From Dentipellis sp. KUC8613 (Eukaryota > Basidiomycota > Agaricomycetes > Russulales > Hericiaceae), in assembly GCA_002286715.1 (NCBI GenBank), contig NSJX01000001.1:2406829-2470828 (forward strand): a stretch of 64,000 bases of DNA, in the 5' to 3' direction. The notes beneath the pieces are model-generated. The model was given only the letters and a program-made list of their open reading frames with translations, made no database searches and was not told where the DNA came from. The translations under genes and the position numbers were made by a program. Positions 10,079 through 22,502 of the stretch are shown piece after piece (positions within the stretch are counted from its first letter, which is position 1; every line of letters begins with the position of its first letter).

Positions 10079-13000
10079 TGGCCTCGATGTTCCAGTACTC
10101 CTGCGCATAGTCCTGGATGCAGCGGTCCGAGCTGAACTTGCCCATCTGGTTGATTCGCAACAGTGACAGTCAGTCGGATGTTCTATACTTCGTCAAGATG
10201 GAACAGTGTATACCTTGGCAGTCGTATGGATGCTCTTCTTGACCCACTCCGTGTGGTCCGCGTACGCCTCGTCGACCATCTCGAGCGCGCGGATGTCTTC
10301 AGTCCGCCAAACATCAGCCATCTCCATCTATATCATTTTTCACAAGCAAAAAGAAAAATGCTCACAGGAGTCAAAGTCATCAGTGAGGATGTAGAAATCC
10401 CCATGCCTAACCGTATTCAACAGCCTGTACCAAATTATCAACACATATTACTCGACACGAGAGAGCGAATGAGAAACACTCACGGCTCATACACGCTCCC
10501 ATCCCCAAACGCGCCCGACGACACCGTGTCGAGCACATGCGCGAGCGCGGGCGACTTCTCCTCGACCGGGATCGGGTGGTACACGTGCTGGTACCTCAAA
10601 CCCTCGACGTCGGGTGTCAAGTGCCCGAAAAAGACTGTCGCACACACAACAACATTCAGCCTCGCCCCTCACCCCAATATAAAGAGAGAGAGAGAGAGAA
10701 ATGGCATATACGCACAGACATTGTCCTCCCCAACCTCCTCCGCAATCTCAATGTTCGCGCCATCTGCGTCGCCATCAGCATCTGGCATGATACCCAGCTT
10801 GAGAGAGCGCGAATGGAAGACTCACCGACGGTGCCGACGAGCAGGCCGCCGTTGAGGCAGAACTTCATGTTCGACGTGCCCGACGCCTCGGTGCCGGCGG
10901 TCGAGATGTGCTGGCTGATGTCGGACGCGGGGATGAGCACCTCCGCGAGCGAGACGGAGTAGTCGGGCAGGAAGAACAAAGAGAGATAGGTATTGGTGTC
11001 CGGGTCCTTGTTGATGATGCGCGCGACGTTGACGATGAGGCGGATCGTCTGTGGGTGCGGAGGGTTGTCAGTTTGTATTTTGTGTTAGTCGGAAGTGGAC
11101 AGACCAGCTTGGCGATGTAGTCTGTACGGCCCAAACAAATCAGTAACAGGCCCGAGCGCGGGAGAAAGTACGCACATCCAGGCGCGGCCTTGCCGGCGAA
11201 GAAGACAACCTTTTTCTGGACCTTCTTGCGCTCTGCGGGAGTCATCTTCTTGAGCGCGAGGTACCTCTGAGGATTAAACGAGCTTCAGATGGTATATACA
11301 TCATCACTGAGGACCATGACGTACGTGGATGACACCGAGGATGTTGAGAGTTTGACGCTATCAAACAACCGTCAATCTCCAAACTCTACATGCAGATTCT
11401 CTTCCCGTACCTTATACTCATGCAACCTCTACGAATCACACCCCCCAACCCGATCATCAGCACACCCTCCACACAAATCTGGAGCCAAGACACACCTTGA
11501 TCTGGATATCAAACATCGCATCCGCATCGACCTTGACGCCGAGCAGCTTCTCCACAAACAGCGCGAGGCGCTCCTTGTTCTGGCGCTTGACCGCGGCCCA
11601 GCGGCGCTGGAAGAGCGGGTCGTCCGCGTGCTGGATGAGGCCCTCGAGCTTGAAGAGGTCCTTCAGCCACACGTCCTTCGGGAGCTTGAGCGTCTCCGTG
11701 ATGAGGTCGGACAGGCCCGGGTTGCATTGGTCGAGCCAGCGGCGGGGGGTGACTGTTGAGGAGTCGTCAGGGATAAGTTATTGGAAAGAATGGTTGAGAA
11801 TGGCACGTACTGCCGTTGGTGACATTGCTGAACCTGAGATAAGGGTAGATGAATTAGGCGGCGCCGGAACTAGAAGAAGGCAGATACGCACTTGCTCGGG
11901 CCGTAGAAATCCACAAAGTCGGGGAAGATCTGCGACTTGACGAGCTCACTGTGGAGCTCGGCCACACCGTTCACCTTCCTGCTGCCTACACATTGCACTC
12001 AGGAATTTGTCTTCATAACGAAGCAAAGAAACACTGCGTACCGATGACAGCCAGGTTCGCCATACGGATCTGCTTCGGGAAGCCCTCTACATCGAGGGAA
12101 GGATGTCAAGGAAAGTAGATGTAATTGATGGGAGAGGACATACCCTCGACGAGCGACATCCTGGCCAGCTTCTTCGTGTCGCCGGGGTACTTCTTCTCAA
12201 CGGCTGTCGTGTCTCATCAGAAATCAGTGTACTCAATGATATTTGACGAAGCGTACATTGCAAGAACAGCCTATATGCGCGCACACAGTCAGTGGATGCT
12301 ATGAATAATCATGGTATTAGACTTACATGTTCTATGGACGACGAGAAGACAAAATCCAAACCGTACGTCAGTGGAATACTTTGGAAGAAAGAACCAGAGG
12401 ACGTACGATATCATAGATGATCTGCATATGCCTAGGCAAGAGGTGCTCAACGAGCGGAACCGGCCATTTCTATGGACAAAAAAAAGCAATTCACATCAGC
12501 CCTTACGAAACATTCCCGCGGAGCACATACCTCAAGCGCTTCCTACGAATCCAAAGATCAATAAGTAAACATGCCCGACAGATGGAGAATGGGGGAAGCA
12601 CGTACGGGAAGAACGGTGTGGTTGGTGAAGAAGAACGTGCTGGTCACGATCTCCCAGGCCGCGTCCCACGCAACCTCTTCCTCGTCGACGAGAATGCGCA
12701 TGAGCTCGACGATGGCGAGCGTGGGGTGGGTCTGCAAGTATGCTCATGATCAGCTTCGGCCCATGCTTTTTATAATAGTTTCGAATGCGTACATCATTGA
12801 GCTGAATAGCGTTGTCTGTGATATTCGCATTTAGCATCGTGCAGAAAGGAATTATGTGGTGAAAGAAGGCGCACATTCAGCGAACTCGGAGATCGGCTTC
12901 TCGAGGTTCTTGAAACGGCGCATCATGTCCGCCAGACTGGCCGCAGTCCAGAAGTACTGCTGCTTGAGGCGGAGCTCCTTTCCGACTTCACATCGCCCAT

Positions 13001-14302
13001 ACAATTAGCACAAAATAATGATGCAGAGTAAAATGGGCTGCTTACAGCTGGTGTGGTCGTTGGGGTAGAGCACGGATGTGATAGCAGCCGCCGAGTTGGA
13101 CGTCTCGACTGCACGCTCGTAATCTCCAGCTGTAGGGCAACAGTCGCCGGTATCAGGTCCACGTCCCGCATATATTCGAGCCGCGACTTACCGTTGAAGC
13201 TCTGCAAGTCGAAGCCCCGCTTCGGCTTGCTCTCCCACAGCCTCAGGTTGTTCGTGTTCTTGGTCCCGTACCCCGGGATCATCACATCGTAGGCGGCCGC
13301 AAGTACCTCCTGGCCACCACTCCACACGGCACGTCCGCTTCCATCCGTGTATCTTTGCGCAGTTCCGTAGAACCGCACATCATACACGACATCCAGACGC
13401 GGGAGCTCCCAAGGGTTCTGGTACTCGAGCCACGGGTCGGGAGCTTCAAGCTGGCTGCCGTCCTCGTTGTTGATGAGCTGCTTGAAGATGCCGTACTTGT
13501 AGCGGAGACCATAGCCCCACACGGGGAGCTCCTGCGTCGAGGACGAGTCGAGGTAGCACGCGGCGAGGCGCCCGAGGCCGCCGTTGCCGAGCGCGGCATC
13601 GCGTTCCTGGACGATGACGTCTTCGAGGGAGAATCCGAGGTTGGAGAGCGCTTCGCCGTAGGTGGGCTGCACGCCGAGGTTGAGCATCGCGTTGGAGAGC
13701 GTGCGGCCCATCAGGAACTCGAGGGAGAGGTAGTACGCGCGCTTGGGCGCCTTGCGCGAGAAGGACAGCTGCGTCGAGTTCCAGTTCACCTGGGATGCGC
13801 TCTGTCAGTCGGTGCATGCCATATCGCGATGATTATGGGACTGACGATCAAGTTGTCGCGGACGGACAGGGCGGCGGCCTGGTAGGCGCCAAAGTCGTCG
13901 AGATTGTAGGGCGCGCGCGCGAGGGACGTCTGGACATGCCCAACGATGGACCTGGTGATGTCCGGCAATTCTGCATGGCATACATCAGACACCAGAAACA
14001 ACACATTCTCAAGAGCCGCATTCCGAGACACGGTGCGCCGGGCGTGCGTGCTTACCGGTATGCACGCCCCTCATCGCGTCTTTCCACACTTTCTCGTCGC
14101 CTTTGGGCCACTTGGGCTCGCCCTTGTCGTCGACCTCGGGGAAGTCGCCTGGGGACAAAAATAGAGATCGTGAGCCGTCAAATTGACAAATCGAATGGAT
14201 ATCGCGCTCCTCACCTGTGAGCGATCGCACATGGCGGCGCGCGCGACGCGCCTGGGACGACGGGGGCTGGCCGATGCTCTTTGTGTCGATGGTGGAGGTC
14301 AT
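10065..14302 (-). CDS. GPH1: glycogen phosphorylase (GT35)
   Basis: Cytosolic, PLP-dependent enzyme that releases glucose-1-phosphate from glycogen. The start at 14302 gives [17 protein letters not shown], then a basic Ser/Thr-containing segment ([12 protein letters not shown]) in the position where eukaryotic phosphorylases are regulated by phosphorylation. In order follow [36 protein letters not shown], the glucan-binding region [42 protein letters not shown]-type sequence, and the PLP site [17 protein letters not shown] with its Schiff-base Lys. It ends WNIEAIKVD. Roughly fifteen short introns interrupt the gene. Predicted length near 870 residues fits the family. A TATAAGG element on the minus strand lies about 90 bp before the start codon. 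Confidence 0.96.
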
Positions 14303-17300
14303 GGCTGGTGGGAGAGATGGTGGTCGACCCTACCGACGTTGGGAGAGGCAACGGGGGAGGGAGATAGCGGACGGGGAGCGTCGCCGGGACCTTATAGTCT
14401 GGACTCGCCATTCCGCGAGGAAAGGTCAGCCGTGACGTCACACCGCTCAAAGTGTGCCTTGTGATCTCCGTTTCGCCTCCCAATCTGCCCCCCTTCGGCC
14501 CACTTTCCGCCACACTAGTGCCCATTCAAACTCACGCCGACGCCGGAATGTCGCCTCAATATCGACAACTGGCAGAATGTGACCGTTCGATTTCCAGAAG
14601 ACCCCCGACTGTATACCCCGCCGAAGCGCCTCCGAGGTCAGCTGCAGCTCCGGCCTGCGTACCGACGACACCAGGGCGTCGAGTACGTCCAAAAGGTAAG
14701 GCCGTTTCGCCCCCTTCGCTCCACAGTATCTTCCTGGAGGGCTTCTATGACTCACTATCAAAGAAGATGCTCGAGGACCAGGGCTTATTGGCCAGGCCTA
14801 CCGGCACACGGCGCGATGATGGGGAACACTGATCCCGAGGGACACTTGGGGATACGTAGAGGGTCGCCAAAACGCCATTCCAAATGTTTGGAAATAGGGC
14901 GATGATGCGAAGAACGACGGCGCGAGGTCCTGTGTTGCACATTGCGCGCCCTGAGAAGCCCTGCACGCGGCCCGAAGCGCGAAACTGGCCAACGTACTCA
15001 CACTTTGCATCGCCAAGTAATGAAAGTGACGCTGCATTCATTTCATGGACGACAGGTGGGCCACACGTTCGACATTTAGAACGCATGCGAGAGGTTCTGT
15101 GACGCTTTGCCCGTCAAACCGAAGAAGAGTTCCCTATAGGACTAAATGCATAATAGGTCAACTGATGCTCCTGGGTCATGGGTGCACCTTCCTCAGCTTA
15201 CCTCGAGTGAATCCATCTGGGAACAGGCTCACTTAGACGCCACGAAGGGGATGGATCGCGAGTACGACACCAGCTACTGAGACTCACGGCCGTACGTTCG
15301 TAAATTCCTAACATGCACGCTGTCTTCCATGTAGATCATCCAGCGGCGATACCGAAGCTCAGAAAGTCTGCAACGGCTTCTCCGAGAACCTGATGAAGCC
15401 GAAGTCTAGAATAATAGAAGTCAAAGCTCGTACCGACGGTCCTAGCCCGGTTTCTGTTGAACATGAGTACACATGTGCACCGGCCCGATAGTCGAGGAGA
15501 GTTCAAGGTCCAGACAAGCCAAGAGTTGCATCCTTCCTCGAACAACTCGGACCCTGCTCACCTACATTCGTCGCGGTCGTCGACGTCGTGGCGGAGGACA
15601 ACACGCATACGTTGCAGCTGTCACGTCGCCGTTACACGTTACACCACCACCGTGACACCACCCAAATCACCCCCGTAACACTTTCGCCTCCAAAGTCCAA
15701 ACACCCACCTCTGAATCCACGGCCACCCGCCATATGCATGCTATTCGCAATCCCGCCCCTCCCCGTGGTCATCACCGATCACCTCAGACACCTAAACCGT
15801 CGGCGCGCGCGGGCGGTGGGGGGCGGCGAGCAGTGAACACATATAAATACCGTCAAAATTTTCTCGGGCCTTCGCGTCAGGTCTTTCGAGTCAGCATCTG
15901 TGCACTGTCGCCGTTTCTCCCTGGACCGCGCAGTCAGACGCGTCTGCTCGGCCTGCGTTTCCAGCGGTGAGCACATTTGGGTTTTTGATTTTGTGGTGAA
16001 GGAGTTGCTGTCGGTGGTAGCGGCCCGTGTCCATGTGTCGGCAGGTCTGACCTGTGGAGCGGGATGGTCTCTAGCAAGGCTGGAGCTCATCCTTGGTCGA
16101 GCCCGCCGTGATACCGCGAGATATCTCCAGCCTCGCACTCTGGCGGGCTCTGTATCCATGAGTACCGGCGGCAAATCCACCAGTACTCCCCATGGCCAGC
16201 TCCACTCATTCTAGACGACATCGACACACGATCCCGACCCTTCGCACTGGTCCTGAGGCTGAAACCTGGAGGACACACAGCTCCGCTACATAGGTAAGTC
16301 AGTTCGAATTCGCCCCCCTCCCTAGGCCTCTTCACTCCAACCAGCCTCGCGGAGCAGCACGCGCTCTCATGCGGAGCCTCGTCTAGAGCCCATTCTCATC
16401 TCCTCGCGCTGACGTTGTACAGCTTTACCACCATGCGCCTCGCTCTCCCAGGCACCTGCGAATGGCGACAGCGAGCTCAATACAAGGATCCGGACTTATC
16501 GCACGGTGACCCATCTCGCCATAGCTCGCCCGCGGTCGTCACCACTAGTACTGTGGAGCGATAAGCGCACATGCTGCTCGCGGCGCCCGTGTTCGAGCTG
16601 TCATGGACAAATTGGTGAGCTTGGAGGGATAAGTAGATGGCATCAATGAGGATGTCTTGCACGCATATGGTCATCTAGTTTTATCTCTTTTGCAATTGAT
16701 TTCATGTCGAAGCGTCGTCCTGCACCGACGTCAAACTTTCCTGCCGCACTTCAAGCTTCAATACCAAGACACAACCAGAGCGATCTGACGTATAGCGCCG
16801 CTGGACTGGGAACGCCCATACACCTGGACCGACGGCGGCCAGTGCGTCAAACAAACAAGCGAGCAAGGTGTGGCAGCGGCCGTTCTCATGCGGAGCGCAC
16901 TATGATGCGGAGCAGACGACTCTCACCGGCCTCTCGTCGTCGTGCGACCTGTGGGGATCGGCATGCTCGCATACTTCTCGGGGTGTTTGGATTTGCTCCA
17001 CTGTGTGTCCACGCCTCGGCTTCCTCGTCGAGGTCGCAATGCAGACTATAGTTAGGTCCATGCGGTCAATGCATCATCGAGCTCTGGTAGACCTCCTTGA
17101 ACCTTCCGGATCCCCGTCTTCATATCAGTGATAGTGTCGTATTTTTTACTGGACTTCGAATCCCGCTTTTGTTGTATCGTTTGATTCTACCTTACGGCAC
17201 CTCCGTGATGGGAAACGGAATGGAATACAACGTGGCTCGCAGGTCTGCCTCGTGGATACGAGTCTTCTGCACACTGTTGACATCTCGGCCGGCGTATATC

Positions 17301-17718
17301 GATGCTTCTGCATATCAGTATCGTGGTTTGCGCAACGTTCGTCTTCTTGGGTGCAGATGCGTTTGTGCTGTTACCGCTTGCGTAATCCAAAGCAGTTTCA
17401 AATTAATATTGCTAGCCTGATGCTAGCTCTCGCCGTCACGGGTCTGGCCATGTTGGTCTGATGCAACGCGGTTTGCCCGGTCACCAGCACCGGCTTTCCA
17501 CTATTTCGTAGAGGCGGACCCTTTCGTACTTTCAACGATACCCTCGGCGCGCAAGCGTTCGGATACCCTAGTACCCTAGGTTTGTGCTTCCAACGCTGCC
17601 ATGAGTTGACTGTCGCACTGATATATTACTTCACTCGCTCTTTAAGCGATATCACGGTAGACACTACCAGTCGTTTCTCAGCAGAGAACCCTATATATAG
17701 AGGCCCGCTTCTCCAACA
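14303..17718. other. 3.4-kb gene-poor region, only doubtful coding fragments
   Basis: No recognised gene. A 127-codon open frame at 14452-14832 (+), ending SKKMLEDQGLLARPTGT, could be a small divergent gene, but an overlapping frame in the same place looks equally protein-like. A possible promoter (ACATATAAATACC near 15840) is followed by a donor-like GTGAGC at 15969, suggesting a transcription unit without a convincing protein. Around 17130-17460 (+), short hydrophobic frames (for example VVCATFVFLGADAFVLL) resemble fragments of a membrane protein broken by stops, perhaps a pseudogene. None of these is firm. Confidence 0.4.
14391..14397 (-). promoter_or_regulatory. TATA-like element upstream of glycogen phosphorylase
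   Basis: TATAAGG on the minus strand, about 90 bp before the ATG at 14302. The position suits a basal promoter of a strongly expressed fungal gene. Inference from motif and spacing only. Confidence 0.45.
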
Positions 17719-19333
17719 ATGCATCGGTGCCTTCAGATCCCAGAAATCATATACCAAATCTGCAACTCCATCCAACCTGATACTGCAGCGCCGGTCCAGT
17801 ATGCCAACTTTCCCGAGGACGGCGTATCCGTGTGCAAACGCGACGCGCTCGTGCTCGCGCTTGCGTCGAAGCAGTTCCTGGAACCGGCCCTCGACGTGCT
17901 ATGGCGCTCCATGTTGTCGACGAAGCCGCTCTTCGATCTGCTAGCGCTACCTGCTGACGCGTTTCCACCCGGTGAACAGAGAGTACACGCATTGAGCAAT
18001 GTGTTCGTGAGTAATATCCTTCATCACTATGCTACGCGGAACTAACCTCGACGCCAAGGCCTGTGCCGAGTGGATGAACAACACCGACTGGACCAGATAC
18101 AACTACTACGCGCGCCGTGTCCAATATCTCAAATCGTCGGAAGTCAGGGAGGCCAAAGTCCTGCCCTTCTACCTCGCTCTCAACGCGTGCTCGCGCCGCC
18201 CCCTCCTCCCCAACCTTCGCTTCCTGTACTGGGACTACTACGTCGCCCGTCCGGCATTCTTCCACCTCCCGCTCTTCCTCAGCCCACGGCTCACCACCCT
18301 CGTCCTCGACATGGACCGCATGGAGGGGCCGCACACGCCGGGGGCGATCAGCCTCTTCGCAAACATCAAATCCCTGTGTCCCGCGCTGGACAGCCTAGTG
18401 CTGCCGAACCGCTTCTACGAGGAGACCGGACGCAGCAACAGCGACGCCATCGAGTTCCTCATCACCATGTGCCCCAAGGTCAAGTCCGTCGACGTCCGCT
18501 GCCGGATATTCGAAGACACGTGGGCCTGCCTCGCCCAGATGCCGAATCTGCGCTCGCTCAAATGCACGTTTGTTGCAGCCGTAGATGACGACATCCGCGA
18601 CGAGCCCGATCCCATACGGCTCGCTCTCCAGCCGAGCAGAGCCAACTTCGCGTCGCTCGAGCACCTGACGGTGGTCGTCAAGACCATCACAGACTTCGTG
18701 CAGTTCCTTTCGTGTCTCAAATACCCCCGGCCCCTCAAGACGCTCGACATCCGCACGATCAGATGCCCCTCCGCCGCCGAGATCGAGCTCTTCGCGAAGA
18801 CGCTCCCCGCGTACTGCTCCCCGGCCACCCTGACCTCCCTGTCCCTCACCTGCACCTCAGCCGACCCGCTGCACCCAGCCGACGGCCTGCCGCCGCCGCC
18901 CGCCTCCGCGCTGCTCGCACCGCTCCTGCAGTACCGCGCGATGCGCCACTTCACGATGCACTGGTGCGAGATGATATTCGACAACGCACTGCTGGCGAAA
19001 ATCGCGCCCGCATGGCCCGCGCTCCGCGCGCTCGACCTCTGCGACACGGCGCACGAGCTGTACTTCCCCACCGCGACCGTCAGCGGCCTTGTCCCCCTCC
19101 GCACGCACTGCCCGCATCTCGAGCACCTCGTCGTGCCCGTCACGGCGCTCGACTGTGACTGCGGGCACCCGGCTCCGGAGCTTCCAAAAGGCGCGGGCCG
19201 GCGCGTTGTGACGCTTGTGCTCTGCGGGGACAGGGAGGTGGAGGATATGGAGAGGGTCATGAGGTTCATGAAGGACGTCTTTCGGGGGTGGAAGAAGAGG
19301 CTGAGCTTGCCGCGTGTGGTGGCGGGCTCTTAG
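17719..19333 (+). CDS. F-box/LRR-like protein
   Basis: Two exons, 17719-18006 and 18059-19333, joined in phase 0 by a 52-nt intron, give about 520 residues. The N-terminus (MHRCLQIPEIIYQICNSIQ) has the start of a basidiomycete F-box: leucine/isoleucine helix, then ALVLALASKQFLEPALDVLW as the second helix. The rest is a run of hydrophobic repeats of LRR character (LRFLYWDYY, LTTLVLDMDRM, LRSLKCTFV, LEHLTVVVK, LKTLDIRTI, LTSLSLTC, LRALDLCD). Proteins of this kind are abundant in Agaricomycetes and usually act as substrate receptors of SCF ubiquitin ligases; the substrate is unknown. The C-terminus is basic (KKRLSLPRVVAGS). Codon use is strongly GC-biased like its neighbours, so there is no sign of recent transfer. 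Confidence 0.85.
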
Positions 19334-19628
19334 GCTCGAGTGTCTCGATTTTATATATATACCTGCCGTGTGTCCGTAGTTCGATTCTTCTTTTTCTACT
19401 GCTTCTTATATTTCTGTATACCTAACTGCTAGCTATAATACCCTAACACACACTGCTATATATACGTACCTTTCGATCTATGTCACCACGACATGCACCC
19501 GTCCTTAAAACCTTCCTTGTTTAAGGCTTTGAGCGGCTCTTCAGGATCCTCGAGAAGTCGAGGATACCAGTGAATTCGGCAAAGCAGAATGTCTACAAAT
19601 CACTCGGTAGGAGGATACAAAAAAGTCT
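19334..19628. other. 3' flank of the F-box gene and spacer to the tRNA cluster
   Basis: AT-rich sequence directly after the F-box stop. No gene recognised. Confidence 0.5.
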
Positions 19629-19760
19629 TGACGAGAGTGGGATTCGAACCCACGCCCTTTCGGACCAGATTAGGAAGGGGGACTTCCCAATTTGAGCACT
19701 CGATTGAATGCTGGTCGCTTGACCTTAGTCTGGCGCCTTAGACCGCTCGGCCATCTCGCC
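19629..19760 (-). tRNA. tRNA-Leu (AAG) with a 52-nt intron
   Basis: The acceptor stem GGCGAGA pairs with TCTCGTC before discriminator A. The B box GGTTCGAATCC and a long variable arm typical of tRNA-Leu are present. The anticodon stem CCAGA/TCTGG encloses loop CTAAGG, giving anticodon AAG. The exon halves are separated by a 52-nt intron after position 37. A CCTT near the intron 3' end could pair with AAGG of the anticodon loop, as expected for a spliceable pre-tRNA. It is head-to-head with the copy at 19933. Confidence 0.93.
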
Positions 19761-19932
19761 TCATTTTCGCCCTGTTTCTTTGAATTGTGTGCCACGGTCA
19801 TGAACGTTTAACACTGGTCCGCTACTTTGATCACCATGAAATAGGTCGTTATACTCCCATTTCCTACCGGTGCTTGTCGACACCAAAGCTGCTCAGATGA
19901 CCATGAAAAGTAGTTGAGCCTCCTGAATTGAA

Positions 19933-20064
19933 GGCGAGATGGCCGAGCGGTCTAAGGCGCCAGACTAAGGTCAAGCGATCAGCATTCAATTGGATGCTCC
20001 AATTGGGAAGGACCCCTTCCTAATCTGGTCCGAAAGGGCGTGGGTTCGAATCCCACTCTCGTCA
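19933..20064 (+). tRNA. tRNA-Leu (AAG) with a 52-nt intron
   Basis: The mature part is identical to the minus-strand gene at 19629-19760. The intron has the same length but differs at several positions. The 5' ends of the two genes face each other across about 170 bp, forming an inverted repeat. Confidence 0.93.
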
Positions 20065-20217
20065 AACTTTTTCGCGTAGTCCTCTAGGCTCTCATGTTCT
20101 CGGTCTCTTGCAGGAGACTCTGACTGTCTCTCTCAAGCCAGCTTTGCCCTGTCAAGTCATAAAGCCTATGCAGAGAAGCGCAATGCTACTGAGAGCAAAT
20201 AAAACAGCCACAGACAT

Positions 20218-20306
20218 GGCGATATGGCCGAGCGGTCTAAGGCGCCAGAATCAGGCTATGTCCTATCTGGTCCGAAAGGGCGTGGGTTCGAATCCCACTG
20301 TCGTCA
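20218..20306 (+). tRNA. tRNA-Leu (CAG) with a 9-nt intron
   Basis: The acceptor GGCGATA pairs with TGTCGTC. The anticodon stem CCAGA/TCTGG encloses ATCAGG, giving anticodon CAG. Only nine extra bases lie between position 37 and the 3' half. D-arm, variable arm and T-arm match the AAG isoacceptor next door, so the two genes share an ancestor. Confidence 0.9.
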
Positions 20307-20666
20307 TTGCATCTGCATGAAAGAGGTTGTTTTTTGAGCTGTATTACCGGCTGGTTTTCAAGATGGATGCATGACGAGAAACTTTGGTATGTTTTTCATT
20401 CACGGTTGCGACAGCAGCATGCCACTACAGCGCCGATGGCACCTGTGTAGTAACCACTCTACAAACAAGTAGAAAGAGTACTTCGTGGCACGCATAGCCA
20501 TAGAAACGTCCACCGAGAGGTGGCCTCAGGAGCACACTGCATGCGAGGAATGTGGCAGAGATGCACCCGAGGCGTATATAATAGATGCCTACAGCACTGC
20601 GACACTACACCCTATCGTCCATCCCTTGCTCGTGCACCCGCCATTTTCTGGCTATCTCGGCACCCC
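20307..20666. promoter_or_regulatory. spacer and promoter region of the C2H2 gene
   Basis: Between the tRNA and the zinc-finger gene. GTATATAATA at about 20575-20582 lies 85-90 bp before the ATG at 20667 and is a good TATA box candidate. No other feature seen. Confidence 0.55.
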
Positions 20667-21634
20667 ATGGATTTCGAGCAGCACCTTTCGAGGAACCCGT
20701 TCCTTGCTCTCGTCGAAAGGCAAGCAGACCACGATGCGGGGCCCGGCGACTCTGCGGATGGTGCTGGTGGACTCTCAGGTGCCGAAGACGGGGCATCCGG
20801 CAGGGCTGCAACGCATCAGGACGAAGGGTATGCATCTGACGGATCAGCCCCGTTCGTCAGTACAACTCCTCTCCGATTCGATATGTATAGATAGTACTCA
20901 CCCACGCACCGCAGGACCTGGCAGACTGGATCGTCGCCCCAGACGAAGACTACGTCGTTGCGAACGCAGGGCACACTATGCCAGCTCAGGTGCAGATTCC
21001 CGAGCCCGCGCCCGACGTCGGTGCCGGAGGCGTCACTCTGCGCCGGAGCGAAAGACAAAGAAAGCAAAGGGCCGCGTGGGGTGTTGCCGTTACGTGTGGT
21101 CCCACAAAGGCTGCAAGCCGGAAGCGGAAAGGGAAACCGAAGGCCCGTGTTTTGAGGCTTGAGGACGACAACGGCCCTTCCGCTGAAGCTGCACCGGAAG
21201 CCGACGATGCCACGGTCAGTACGTCGCAGGCACACAAGAAGCCAAAAGCAAGGAAGAAGAAGGGCAGCAAAGGGACAAAGAAGGCCGCCCGCGAAGAAAG
21301 AAAGGACCCGAAGCCGACGGCGGCGACGTCCCAGCCGCTCCAGGCTTCAAACGGCCAACAGCTCGAAGAGGACACACAGCCCGCGACGAAGGAGCAGAAG
21401 AAGTTCAAGTGCCCCGACTGCGCGTCCATATTCACCCGTCTTGATAGTGCGAAGGAGCACTACCGCAGCACTCACCTTGGTGTAGTGTATGCGTGCACCG
21501 TCTGCGACCGAGAGCTGATGCGACGTCGCAATCTGGTGGACCATATGCAGAAGCTGCACAGAGGCCACGATGTGTCACCGCCACCACTGCCCGACTATGC
21601 GAAGCTTGATAATTCGATGTTCGAGGTGATTTGA
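20667..21634 (+). CDS. two-finger C2H2 zinc-finger protein with a long basic linker
   Basis: Exons 20667-20855 and 20915-21634 join in phase 0 through a 59-nt intron (GTCAGT to GCAG), giving about 300 residues. The N-terminus is acidic (MDFEQHLSRNPFLALVERQ, later DLADWIVAPDEDYVV), resembling an activation region. A highly basic middle part (RKRKGKPKARVLR, KKPKARKKKGSKGTKKAAR) could be a nuclear localisation or DNA-backbone-binding segment. Near the C-terminus two adjacent C2H2 fingers follow: FKCPDCASIFTRLDSAKEHY with RSTH, and YACTVCDRELMRRRNLVDHM with QKLH. It ends KLDNSMFEVI. Likely a nuclear DNA-binding regulator; the target is unknown. A downstream in-frame ATG at 20978 would leave the fingers intact but lose the acidic part. 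Confidence 0.8.
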
Positions 21635-22502
21635 GCGAGGCAGGAGAAGCTCAACAAGGTTGAAAGGAAGGCCTGAGCGGAGGAAGGAGACGTGACGGGC
21701 GATGTATTCGTTACTAGTACTGTATTGATGCGTACCGATTCCAGATCGGTTGTTTGACTGTAAAACTTCTATCATCGCAGCTTTTGCGGCTTTTGTATTG
21801 GAACCAATGGCAGGTGGGAGAGAAGAAAGGCCTGATGAGCGTGCACAGAGTTCATTGAACGAGACGATCGAAGGCTAGGGCACGGCTAACCCCGCAGTTT
21901 CCCACGATAGCAATACTACGTACCTTGACGAGGCGCCCACAGTCTTGTTCACGGCGCACACACCATAAGCTCACTGACCGCTGTAAACACTCAGAAAATT
22001 CACCTTCACATGCTCCTCCGCTTCCCATGAATTTCCAACTGTCCCGAGCTCGCCTGCTCCACACCTTCTCTCACAGACCTCAAAAGATCGTCGCACAGAC
22101 TCCAAGGAGCCAGAGTCGTTTCCCGACCCACTCGGCTTTAACGCCCCCTAAGATCATCACACACCAATCGCACGCCCGCGAGACCGCATGAGCAAATCAC
22201 GGAGCGCTGTGGATGCAGCAGTGTCTGCCCATTGCGCATATAACCGCCCCCGCGTCCGCCACCTCGCGACCCATTTCGCGAGATGCTGACGGGCGGATTG
22301 CACACTCGCAGCCGCGTGCTGATAGGTGTGCGCTCGGCGGGTCATCAAAATGTGTCTTGGGCATGTGCATGAGGACCGGGATCTGGCCGTCCGCGATTTA
22401 CTGCGAGGCGTTGCAGTGTACGTATATAAGGCGTCCTGCATCTGGCGATTCCTGCAGCTCGAATTTACCCCCCTCCCCCCTCACGCTACTTATCCTCGCA
22501 CG
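21635..22502. other. intergenic region with aldo-keto reductase promoter
   Basis: 868 bp between the zinc-finger and reductase genes. CGTATATAAGG at about 22421-22431 lies some 75 bp before the reductase ATG and is a convincing TATA box. A pyrimidine-rich tract follows just before the start. Nothing else recognised. Confidence 0.6.

Noticed and set aside
14452..14832. 127-codon plus-strand frame divergent from glycogen phosphorylase
   Set aside because: An overlapping frame looks as protein-like, and no family or clear splice model supports either.
15840..16700. Transcription unit suggested by a TATA-like box and splice donors
   Set aside because: No protein could be assembled and no other support exists; left as a note only.
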